NCBI GenBank assembly: GCA_946540705.1
Contig: CAMNJD010000129.1
Span: forward strand, 1 to 7,948
Source: an uncultured Ruminococcus sp.
GTDB taxonomy: Bacteria > Bacillota > Clostridia > Oscillospirales > Ruminococcaceae
DNA: 7,948 nucleotides
Direction: 5' to 3'
Of the stretch, positions 1 to 5,488 are shown piece after piece (positions within the stretch are counted from its first letter, which is position 1; the number at the start of each line of letters is the position of its first letter). The notes under the pieces are model-generated. The model made no database searches, was not told where the DNA came from, and worked only from the letters and a program-made list of their open reading frames with translations. The position numbers were made by a program, and so were the translations under genes.

Positions 1-113
1 TGCCGAGGTCGTTGTGGTGGTCGGCTCAGACGTGGTAGTCGTTGTTGCCGAGGTCGTTGTCGTTGTCGGCTCAGACGTGGTGGTCGTTGTTGCCGAGGTC
101 GTTGTCGTTGTCG
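1..113 (-). repeat. 45-bp tandem repeat coding the Thr-rich linker
   Basis: The 15-mer tgccgaggtcgttgt recurs at 1, 46 and 91, giving a 45-bp period with about 2.5 copies visible. Copies 1 and 2 differ at a few bases. On the coding strand each unit encodes a 15-residue block of TTTTT-SEP-TTTTT-SA. The array may continue past the left edge. It is in frame, so unit gain or loss would change linker length without breaking the gene. Confidence 0.9.
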
Positions 114-915
114 TGGTCGTTGTCGTGGTCACAGGCTTGGCCGTTGTCGCGGCAGCCGGTGCCGCTGTCTGTGCAGCGGCCGGGTAGCTCATGCCGTACA
201 TCTGCTGATAGACCTCAGCCTTCGGCTGGATCACATGGCAGACGCGGCGTCCCTGACCGGTCGTGAACCACTGGTTGAATTCCGCGTAGGTCTTGGTGCT
301 CATGGAGATGAGCCCCTTGTTGTTTGCATTGCCCTCGATCAGCGTGACGGTCGTGTCATCATACCCGAGGATCACGAGCGAATGGCCGACGCTGCCGTTA
401 TAGGAGCCGTCGGAATTGCCGGTCGAGCGGAAATACGCGCCCGGCATGACCTTTGCGTTCCGGAGGATCTCCGGTGTGATCTCAGGGACATTCCGAATCA
501 CGATCTCGGACTTGCTGTAGGGTCCCGAGCCGTTGGTCGGGAGCTCATCGAACAGTGTGCCGTACACGCCCTGCGAGTAGATATAGCACTGGTAGCCGTT
601 CCAGCACGCGCCCGAGGGGGTGACAGCGTAATACTTATAGCTAGTGTTCATGGAGGAGCCGACGCGGAGGTCGTGTCCGGTCGGAGTGCGGTTGGGGTCA
701 GCGTAGAGGCCGCACTGGCCGCTGCCTGCGATTGCGGAGATCTTGGATGCAAAGACGGCGTAATTCAGGTAGCTGACGCCCGTTGCTTCGATCTTCACGG
801 ATTCGATTCCGACAGCAGACTGCGCCGCAGTCTCAGCGTTGGCATACAGGGGGACGGTGTGCAGCATTCCGATACAGAGGGCTGCTGCGAGGATTCGCTT
901 GATTCGTTCTCTCAT
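1..915 (-). CDS. Secreted papain/CHAP-like cysteine-peptidase-type protein with Thr-rich linker (3' end outside window)
   Basis: The frame is open from ATG at 915 to the left edge (305 codons, no stop), so the C-terminus is missing. Residues 1-26 form a signal peptide: basic MRERIKR, a hydrophobic core, and likely cleavage after ANA. Residues about 41-230 form a compact domain. It has a YQC Cys at 110, a GHSLVILGYDD His at 178 and an IEGN Asn at 196. That order and spacing suit a papain-fold Cys-His-Asn hydrolase of the CHAP/NlpC or C39-like kind, acting outside the cell. Cys68, Cys104 and Cys226 might form disulfides. From about residue 246 the protein becomes an Ala/Thr linker, then T-runs broken by SA and SEP. 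In Ruminococcus such linkers often precede dockerins, which is inference here. An AGAAGG motif 11 nt before the ATG is a plausible ribosome site. Peptidase versus amidase activity is not settled, and the family assignment is tentative. Confidence 0.72.
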   Translation of the reverse strand, partial: MRERIKRILAAALCIGMLHTVPLYANAETAAQSAVGIESVKIEATGVSYLNYAVFASKISAIAGSGQCGLYADPNRTPTGHDLRVGSSMNTSYKYYAVTPSGACWNGYQCYIYSQGVYGTLFDELPTNGSGPYSKSEIVIRNVPEITPEILRNAKVMPGAYFRSTGNSDGSYNGSVGHSLVILGYDDTTVTLIEGNANNKGLISMSTKTYAEFNQWFTTGQGRRVCHVIQPKAEVYQQMYGMSYPAAAQTAAPAAATTAKPVTTTTTTTTTTTSATTTTTSEPTTTTTSATTTTTSEPTTTTTSA

Positions 916-1077
916 ACGGTGGGTTACCTTCTCTTTCCTTGGTGTAAAATGTGGATTTGGGTGAGCGCAGGTGTTCCCGAATTTCCCGTTTTTTCGTTTG
1001 TCCTGTTTGATTTATAGTCTCTTTTTTTTGATCTTTTCTATTTTGGTGCTGATGTATTGCGCATCTGAAAATAATAA

Positions 1078-1119
1078 AGTCACCTTCCGGCAATCGGAAA
1101 AGATTACCGTTCGGTGACT
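1078..1119 (-). promoter_or_regulatory. Stem-loop at the 5' end of the leader
   Basis: AGTCACC and GGTGACT form a perfect 7-bp outer stem. A 3x3 internal loop (TTC/TTC on the plus strand) follows, then an inner stem CGGCAATC/GATTACCG with one mismatch and a 6-nt loop. The element sits at or overlapping the predicted transcription start. On the minus strand it is followed by TTTATTATTTT, so it could be a 5' stabilising hairpin, a weak attenuator, or a DNA operator over +1. It matches no riboswitch class that I recognise. Confidence 0.6.
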
Positions 1120-1121
1120 AA

Positions 1122-1150
1122 ATTATAACACATTGTAACCGTTTTGTCAA
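1122..1150 (-). promoter_or_regulatory. Sigma-A-type promoter of the secreted-protein gene
   Basis: On the minus strand a perfect TTGACA (1150-1145) is followed by a 17-bp spacer and a perfect TATAAT (1127-1122). Transcription should start near 1115. That leaves a leader of about 200 nt before the ATG at 915, long enough for post-initiation control. Confidence 0.88.
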
Positions 1151-1179
1151 CCTTTGATGATGCAATTAAAACTAGAAAC

Positions 1180-1198
1180 ATTCGTCAAGGTGACGAAT
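1180..1198. promoter_or_regulatory. Perfect 8-bp inverted repeat upstream of the promoter
   Basis: ATTCGTCA and TGACGAAT are exact reverse complements separated by AGG. The centre (1189) lies about 39 bp upstream of the -35 box, near -74 from the predicted start. This is a typical position for a dimeric activator site. The GGTGAC core also occurs in the stem-loop at 1114-1119. The binding protein is unknown. Confidence 0.5.
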
Positions 1199-1380
1199 TG
1201 TCATGCGGTTTATCCCGGTTCGCTCTGGCAATTTTGTCTATTTTGCTCCCGAGCCCTATGTTTTTTTCCACACGCGGAATCATTTTACACAAAATTTCAA
1301 AGCTGCAATTTCGTGTTAATATTACAAAGCGGTTACGATAAGTCAGTCACAGAGCATGATCTGACAGCAACCGGATACAA

Positions 1381-2337
1381 TCAGACAGTCCGCTGCTCTG
1401 CGCAGTCCGCGGTGCCGATGCGTGCGCCGTAGCGAACGACTGTCTCCGCACCGTTTTCCGAATTTTTCAGGATCTGCGGATCGAGCTTTGCTGCATCCTT
1501 TTCGAGCACAAGCACGATCGTCGAGCCGCCGAACTCAAAATAGCCCTTTTCGATGCCGCGCATAATGCGCTCACCGTGCGGGTGGTTGACGATCTTCCCG
1601 ACGAACATCGCGCCGACCTCGATTTGCAGGACATGCCCGAAATGTGCGGTCGTGAGCATCGTGACCGTGCGGGTGTTGCGGTGATAGACCTTGACATATT
1701 TTGCCGAGACGGGATTGACCGTATGCAGCACGCCTTCGATGCGGCGCGTTTTGCCGATACGGCAGTCGTCCGGGTAGCAGTAGCGGTGATAATCGTCCGG
1801 TGTCAGGCGAAAAATGAGGCACTGTCCGCCCTGATAGTGCTTTGCAAGGCGCTTGCAGCCGAGGAATGCCGCAAGGCTGTAGTCAGCGCCCTTGACATTG
1901 AAATGCGTATTTTCGTCGATCGGCACGACAGTGAGCTTCGCGTCGCAGGGCGAGATCAGCGCTTCCGGCTGACGGTCAACGGGACGAGCCTCCGGCTTGA
2001 CCGGGCGCGTGAAAAATGCGTTAAAGCTGCGGAATTTCTCCTCCGCAAAGTCCTTCATGCGGATGTGCTTCATCAGCACGAACGGCGGGATCGCAACGGT
2101 CGAGAGCGGATGCTCAAGCGCCTTGCCTGCCGCCTTGGAAACGATCGGCTTTGTCAGCAGCTTCAGGGCTGCACGGCCGGGCGCTGTCCCGTAGAGCAGC
2201 CCGAGCAGCTTGCCCTGTTTTGCGCAGGAATCCGCAACGGGATTGCCCTCCATGTCACAGATCGCGGCGCCGCCCTCCGGCTGCGTATTTTCATCAGCGG
2301 CGGTTTCCTCCGCAGCGGTGATCTCCGTGTCCGGCAT
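1381..2337 (-). CDS. psd: Phosphatidylserine decarboxylase, type II-like proenzyme
   Basis: Decarboxylates phosphatidylserine to phosphatidylethanolamine at the membrane, the second step after PssA. The 318-residue proenzyme has SFNAFFTR (104-111), SPCDAK with the conserved Asp132, DYHRYCYP (182-189), HFGHVLQIEVGAMFVGKI and FGGST (269-273). Cleavage between Gly271 and Ser272 would yield the pyruvoyl-bearing alpha chain of about 47 residues. In the E. coli enzyme, as I recall, the position three after the DYH His holds the triad His; here it is Cys187. The first 30 or so residues are an acidic, Glu/Ala/Thr-rich extension not usual for the family. The ATG at 2337 is chosen because AGGGAGG lies 8 nt upstream. 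A GTG at 2346 would overlap that site, so it is unlikely to be the start. It follows the lipoprotein gene after a 57-nt gap. Confidence 0.95.
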   Translation of the reverse strand: MPDTEITAAEETAADENTQPEGGAAICDMEGNPVADSCAKQGKLLGLLYGTAPGRAALKLLTKPIVSKAAGKALEHPLSTVAIPPFVLMKHIRMKDFAEEKFRSFNAFFTRPVKPEARPVDRQPEALISPCDAKLTVVPIDENTHFNVKGADYSLAAFLGCKRLAKHYQGGQCLIFRLTPDDYHRYCYPDDCRIGKTRRIEGVLHTVNPVSAKYVKVYHRNTRTVTMLTTAHFGHVLQIEVGAMFVGKIVNHPHGERIMRGIEKGYFEFGGSTIVLVLEKDAAKLDPQILKNSENGAETVVRYGARIGTADCAEQRTV

Positions 2338-2345
2338 GTCCGGCA

Positions 2346-2352
2346 CCTCCCT
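2346..2352 (-). promoter_or_regulatory. Ribosome binding site that fixes the psd start
   Basis: AGGGAGG on the minus strand is a strong Shine-Dalgarno match 8 nt before ATG 2337. The in-frame GTG (2346-2344) begins on the last G of this motif and so cannot use it. Confidence 0.8.
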
Positions 2353-2358
2353 CTCAGC

Positions 2359-2386
2359 GATTCAAAGCACTGATCACCTTTGAATC
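2359..2386. promoter_or_regulatory. Perfect 9-bp inverted repeat upstream of psd
   Basis: GATTCAAAG and CTTTGAATC are exact reverse complements with a 10-nt centre. The element lies between the lipoprotein stop (2395) and the psd ribosome site. No T-tract follows, so it is not a normal intrinsic terminator. It may be an operator or an intercistronic RNA hairpin that affects processing or translation of psd. Confidence 0.55.
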
Positions 2387-2394
2387 AGCGCATA

Positions 2395-3207
2395 TCAACT
2401 ACGCTCAATACTTGTTGCGATGCTCTCAAGCAGATCTCTCTGCTCCGTAGTAATCTCAGAGCCGGCAACAGATGCATAAATATAAATCATATCGCCGTCG
2501 ATGATTGTCGCATAGCGATAAGTTTTTTCGATGGGGCCGTTGCTTTCAAAAATCACAAACCGCATGCCGTTCTTCTCAAGTTGTGAGTACTGATCGACTG
2601 AGAAGCCGCTGACCAGCGCATCTGCTGTTTGTTGGAACTCTGTTTCAGACATTTTGCTTAAATCAGTGCCCGGATATTTGTTGTCCTTTACTTTTACGCG
2701 GATTTGAATTGAAGGCTCGGTAAAACTGTCTCCGCGCGGGATAATAAATGCCTGATCAAACGACATGGATAGGTACTGCTTCATTTTTGAAGGCTCTACG
2801 CCGGCTTCCCTGCACATTTCATCAGTGAAATCAATATCCTTGCCAAATACGTAGTATTCTTCCGGAACGCTAATCGTTGCATTCATTTCCGGAATATAAT
2901 ATTTCACTGCACCGGTCTGTTCTTCAGCCATAGTTCCCGCTGATTCTTCGCTGATTTCCGCAGCCGGAGAATCGGTCTGAGCAGCGTTGGTTTGCGTCTG
3001 ATTCTCCGTTTGCTGAGCATCGGTCTGACCAGCGTTGGCTTGCGTCTGATTCTCCGTTTTCTGAGCATCGGTCTGAGCAGCGTTGGTTTGCGTCTGATTC
3101 TCCGTTTTCTGAGCAAATGTTGATGTTTTAGCGGGCGCTTTCTCTCCGCAGCCGGCTGCAAAAGCCAACAGAACAGTCAACACAACGCAAGTTGTTTTTT
3201 TCATCAT
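2395..3207 (-). CDS. Putative lipoprotein with tandem 16-residue repeats and a C-terminal domain of unknown function
   Basis: A 270-residue protein with a lipoprotein signal: MMKKTTC, a hydrophobic stretch, then a lipobox ending AAGC with Cys20 as the lipidation site. It would be processed by LspA, also encoded in this window. Residues about 30-79 are three near-identical Gln/Thr/Asn-rich units and are followed by an acidic spacer to about 95. Residues about 100-270 look like a folded alpha/beta domain (ISVPEEYYVF, IQIRVKVKDNKY, GMRFVIFESNG, YATIIDGDMIYIYASVAG). This resembles in outline the PsbP/DUF1795-like lipoproteins common in Firmicutes, but I cannot assign a function. The gene is visibly AT-richer than its neighbours, which hints at separate ancestry. 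It sits between pssA (102-nt gap) and psd (57-nt gap). The start could be either Met1 or Met2; GGGGA lies 7 or 10 nt upstream. TATGATAAT near 3251-3259 may be a -10 box but lacks a clear -35. Confidence 0.85.
   Translation of the reverse strand: MMKKTTCVVLTVLLAFAAGCGEKAPAKTSTFAQKTENQTQTNAAQTDAQKTENQTQANAGQTDAQQTENQTQTNAAQTDSPAAEISEESAGTMAEEQTGAVKYYIPEMNATISVPEEYYVFGKDIDFTDEMCREAGVEPSKMKQYLSMSFDQAFIIPRGDSFTEPSIQIRVKVKDNKYPGTDLSKMSETEFQQTADALVSGFSVDQYSQLEKNGMRFVIFESNGPIEKTYRYATIIDGDMIYIYASVAGSEITTEQRDLLESIATSIERS
2972..3115 (-). repeat. Three tandem 48-bp repeats inside the lipoprotein gene
   Basis: Units begin at 2972, 3020 and 3068 with tcggtctga and have an exact 48-bp period with only a few differences between copies. 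Each encodes 16 residues of the form QKTENQTQTNAAQTDA, a hydrophilic spacer between the lipid anchor and the C-terminal domain. High identity between copies suggests recent duplication and likely copy-number variation. Confidence 0.93.
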
Positions 3208-3308
3208 TTTTATTTCCCCACTGTTTTGTAACGAAACACGTTGTCATTGTATTATCATATGCCGCTGTCGCAGCAATCGGGAGCAACCGCGTAAGTATAT
3301 TCGCGTAA

Positions 3309-3941
3309 TCAGGCGTGTCTGTGCTTGAAAATCAGGAGCAGCAGCTCCAGCGCGCCGGCAGCGATGAACAGAAGCATCGTGCGCATGCCGGGCTTTTTCA
3401 ATGTAAAGCGCGTAATAAATGCGCAGGCAATCATGCCGTAAATGACTGTGCAGACCAGCGGAAAATGCGAACCGAGATCCCCGCGGAATGCAAACAGCAG
3501 CGGGATAATCAGCGCAACGGATGTCACGGGCAGTCCCTCGTAGACCTTCCGGCGCTCCGTTGTGGTCTTCTGGCGATCCTCCTCGGACACGTTGAAATAT
3601 GCGAGGCGGATGAGTGCCGCGAGGCTGAAGCAGCTAAAAATTGCGATGTTGATGGGCTTTCTCAGCGGGTCGCCGCAGCTAAAGGCGATCATCGGGGGAA
3701 GCAGACCGAAGCAGACCATATCGGAAAGCGAGTCGATCTGGATGCCGAAGCGGCATTCCTGCGGCGTGCGGTTTTTCTTTGTCTTGGCGACCTTTCCGTC
3801 AAACATATCGCAAAAGCCCGCGAGCAGCAGCATGATGATTGCGGCGTTGGTGCTGCCGTGTGCGGCAAAGTATAAGCCGACCGATCCGCATACAAAGCCG
3901 ACGTATGTCAGGATAACGGTATAGCTGTAATATCCGATCAT
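3309..3941 (-). CDS. pssA: CDP-diacylglycerol--serine O-phosphatidyltransferase (phosphatidylserine synthase)
   Basis: A 210-residue polytopic membrane protein that joins CDP-diacylglycerol and serine to make phosphatidylserine. The CDP-alcohol phosphotransferase signature is present: Asp45-x2-Asp48-Gly49, Ala52-Lys53, Gly66, Asp70 and Asp74. These acidic residues bind the metal and substrate in the family. The usual A-R of the motif is A-K here, and the segment between it and the Gly is 12 residues, longer than the commonest form. Several hydrophobic segments follow (about 80-90, 98-116, 138-152, 162-178 and 188-206). The ATG at 3941 has GAAGGG 8 nt upstream. The substrate assignment is supported by psd two genes downstream; a close relative using another alcohol cannot be excluded by sequence alone. 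The gene has its own promoter (4017-4045). Confidence 0.9.
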   Translation of the reverse strand: MIGYYSYTVILTYVGFVCGSVGLYFAAHGSTNAAIIMLLLAGFCDMFDGKVAKTKKNRTPQECRFGIQIDSLSDMVCFGLLPPMIAFSCGDPLRKPINIAIFSCFSLAALIRLAYFNVSEEDRQKTTTERRKVYEGLPVTSVALIIPLLFAFRGDLGSHFPLVCTVIYGMIACAFITRFTLKKPGMRTMLLFIAAGALELLLLIFKHRHA

Positions 3942-4016
3942 AAAAGTTTCCCTTCTCTATCCGGCGCGTTCCATGCGGCCGGGCGCATGCAGGGCGCAAA
4001 AATTTTCTCACTCTTA

Positions 4017-4045
4017 ATTATACCATTATTCCGGGATTTTTGCAA
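4017..4045 (-). promoter_or_regulatory. Promoter of the pssA block
   Basis: On the minus strand TTGCAA (4045-4040), a 17-bp spacer and a perfect TATAAT (4022-4017) with an upstream TGG extended -10. The -35 begins 8 bp past the Nudix stop codon. Start is expected near 4010, giving a leader of about 70 nt. It marks pssA as the first gene of a new transcription unit. Confidence 0.82.
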
Positions 4046-4052
4046 GCCCTTT

Positions 4053-4559
4053 TCACAAATTCGGTGCCGTTTTTTTCACGGGTGCAGCCAGCACGAGCCG
4101 TTCGATGATACTGCCCGGGCGAACAGCCTTCGCTGCCGCCTCCCGCGGGAACCATCTCGCCTCGCGCACCTCGCCGGAGAGTGCGAAATCCGCACGGTCG
4201 GTATATGCGCAGAAGCAGAGCATGAGCTGTTCCTTTGCGGCATGCCACGCGCTGAACACAAACTCCGCGCGTTCTGCGGAAACGCCGATCTCCTCGGAGA
4301 TCTCCCGCAGTGCCGCCTCTCCGGCCGTCTCCCCGGGCTTCATATAGCCCGCAACGCCGACATAGGTTTCCTGCTGTCCGTAGCTCTGCTTGATGAGCGC
4401 GATCTCGCCCCTGCTGTTCAGCAGCACGGAAAGCACGCATGTACTGAACATATCAAAGAGCGGCTTTTGACATCGCTCACAGTACGGCACATCGCCGTCA
4501 TCACCCATGCGGCGCGGCACCGTTTTCGTGCCGCAGTCCGGACAATAAGTAAAATGCAT
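4053..4559 (-). CDS. Nudix hydrolase with N-terminal zinc ribbon
   Basis: A 168-residue soluble protein. An N-terminal zinc ribbon has Cys6, Cys9, Cys27 and Cys30 (CPDCG and CERC). The full Nudix box follows at 71-93 (G-x5-E-x7-REISEEIGV), the metal site that hydrolyses nucleoside diphosphates linked to another group. The layout resembles NudC NADH pyrophosphatase. However, the SQPWPFP-type signature that follows the box in NudC is absent; this protein has FSAWHAAKEQLMLCF there. It fits a short zinc-ribbon Nudix group common in Clostridia whose substrate I do not know. GGAGAG lies 7 nt before ATG 4559. The gene begins 14 nt after the rluD-family stop, so the two are almost certainly co-transcribed. 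Confidence 0.9.
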   Translation of the reverse strand: MHFTYCPDCGTKTVPRRMGDDGDVPYCERCQKPLFDMFSTCVLSVLLNSRGEIALIKQSYGQQETYVGVAGYMKPGETAGEAALREISEEIGVSAERAEFVFSAWHAAKEQLMLCFCAYTDRADFALSGEVREARWFPREAAAKAVRPGSIIERLVLAAPVKKTAPNL

Positions 4560-4573
4560 CGTTTTTCTCTCCG

Positions 4574-5488
4574 TTATGATAATTTTCGCAGAACCGCCTC
4601 GAAATATTCCGGCAGCGGGGACTCAAATTCCAGATACGCCCCCGTGACCGGATGCACAAAGCCGATCTGCTTCGCATGCAGACATTGCCCCTCGATGCCC
4701 TTCTCCGGTTTTCCGTAAACCGGGTCACCGTAGATCGGGTGGCCGATATATTTCATATGGACACGGATCTGATGTGTCCTTCCTGTCTCCAGCACACAGC
4801 GGATATGCGTGTGGCGCTCCAGTGCCGAGATCGTCGAATAGTGCGTAACTGCGTCCTTTGCATTGCGGTCAGTCACGCACATTCTCTGCCGGTCACGCGG
4901 GTCGCGGCCGATCGGTGCATGCACCGTCCCCTCGGTCTGCTTCATGCGGCCGCAGACAACCGCCTCATAGGCGCGTGTGAACGAATGTGCAGCGATCTGC
5001 TCCGCAAGCCCGAGATGGGCACGGTCGGTCTTGGCGACGATCAGCAGTCCGCTCGTATCCCGGTCGATGCGGTGAACGATCCCGGGACGGATCACGCCGT
5101 TGATCCCGGAGAGCTGCCCGGCGCAGTGATACAGCAGTGCATTGACCAGTGTCCCGTCCGGGTGTCCCGGTGCCGGATGCACGACCATGCCCTTTTGCTT
5201 GTTCACGACCAGCAGATCAGCATCCTCATAGACGATGTCCAGCGGGATCTCCTGCGGGAGCACATTCAGCGTTTCCGGCTCCGGGACAGTCACGCAGAGC
5301 GCATCGCCCGGATTGAGCCGGTCATTTTTCTTCGCCGGTCTGCCGTTGCGCAGGACATTGCCCTGCTCCGTGAGCTGCTGTACTGCCGAGCGCGTCAGCG
5401 AAAGCGTCTCCTGCGCTGCGAGCCAGGCGTCGAGGCGCTTACCCGCGTCCTCTGCCGGAACCGTCAGTGTCAGCTCAGTCTGCGGCAT
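4574..5488 (-). CDS. RluA/RluD-family 23S rRNA pseudouridine synthase
   Basis: A 304-residue enzyme that isomerises uridine to pseudouridine in RNA, most likely large-subunit rRNA. An S4 RNA-binding domain occupies about 15-75 (GKRLDAWLA, NGRPAKKNDRLNPGD). The catalytic domain starts near 83. It has the VHRIDRDTSGLL motif with catalytic Asp142, then ETGRTHQIRVHM (234-245) and GHPIYGDPVYG. Length and domain order match RluD and its Bacillus counterpart YlyB, which also sits next to lspA. The precise target uridines cannot be read from sequence. The start at 5488 overlaps the lspA 3' end by 14 nt. GGAGGAG 7 nt upstream lies inside lspA, indicating translational coupling. Confidence 0.95.
   Translation of the reverse strand: MPQTELTLTVPAEDAGKRLDAWLAAQETLSLTRSAVQQLTEQGNVLRNGRPAKKNDRLNPGDALCVTVPEPETLNVLPQEIPLDIVYEDADLLVVNKQKGMVVHPAPGHPDGTLVNALLYHCAGQLSGINGVIRPGIVHRIDRDTSGLLIVAKTDRAHLGLAEQIAAHSFTRAYEAVVCGRMKQTEGTVHAPIGRDPRDRQRMCVTDRNAKDAVTHYSTISALERHTHIRCVLETGRTHQIRVHMKYIGHPIYGDPVYGKPEKGIEGQCLHAKQIGFVHPVTGAYLEFESPLPEYFEAVLRKLS

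Larger units (their letters stand above)
916..1380. other. 465-bp intergenic region between psd and the secreted-protein gene
   Basis: No convincing gene was seen here; the short open frames lack ribosome sites and recognisable products. The region is AT-richer than its flanks. It holds the promoter, upstream palindrome, 5' stem-loop and roughly 200-nt leader of the secreted-protein gene, listed separately. Just past the psd stop there is a weak bulged dyad at 1330-1373: CGGTT/AACCG outside and GTCAG/CTGAC inside. It has no T-tract, so no clear intrinsic terminator for psd was found. The stretch 1199-1329 contains T/A runs but nothing that could be named. Confidence 0.7.

Noticed and set aside
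1..130. GT-rich repeat as a CRISPR or non-coding satellite
   Set aside because: The 45-bp period is in frame and encodes a Thr linker continuous with the upstream domain; there are no spacers.
235..1017. 260-codon plus-strand open frame over the secreted-protein gene and its leader
   Set aside because: No recognisable domain. The minus strand has a signal peptide, Cys/His/Asn motifs and a consensus promoter.
916..1080. c-di-AMP or c-di-GMP riboswitch in the leader of the secreted-protein gene
   Set aside because: Fragments such as CGGGAA resemble parts of such motifs, but the conserved core order is not present. It is kept only as an unassigned leader.
1144..1432. Two short plus-strand open frames in the intergenic region
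   Set aside because: No good ribosome site and no conserved features. They cover the promoter and palindrome and run into psd antisense.
1576..2373. 265-codon plus-strand open frame opposite psd
   Set aside because: Antisense shadow; psd is unmistakable on the other strand.
3241..3282. Promoter for the lipoprotein gene
   Set aside because: TATGATAAT is -10-like, but no acceptable -35 occurs at 16-18 bp spacing, so it is not listed as a feature.
4069..4076. A7 run near the 3' end of the Nudix gene as a programmed frameshift site
   Set aside because: The phase is not the standard slippery heptamer, no stimulatory structure was seen, and the alternate frame adds only a short basic end.
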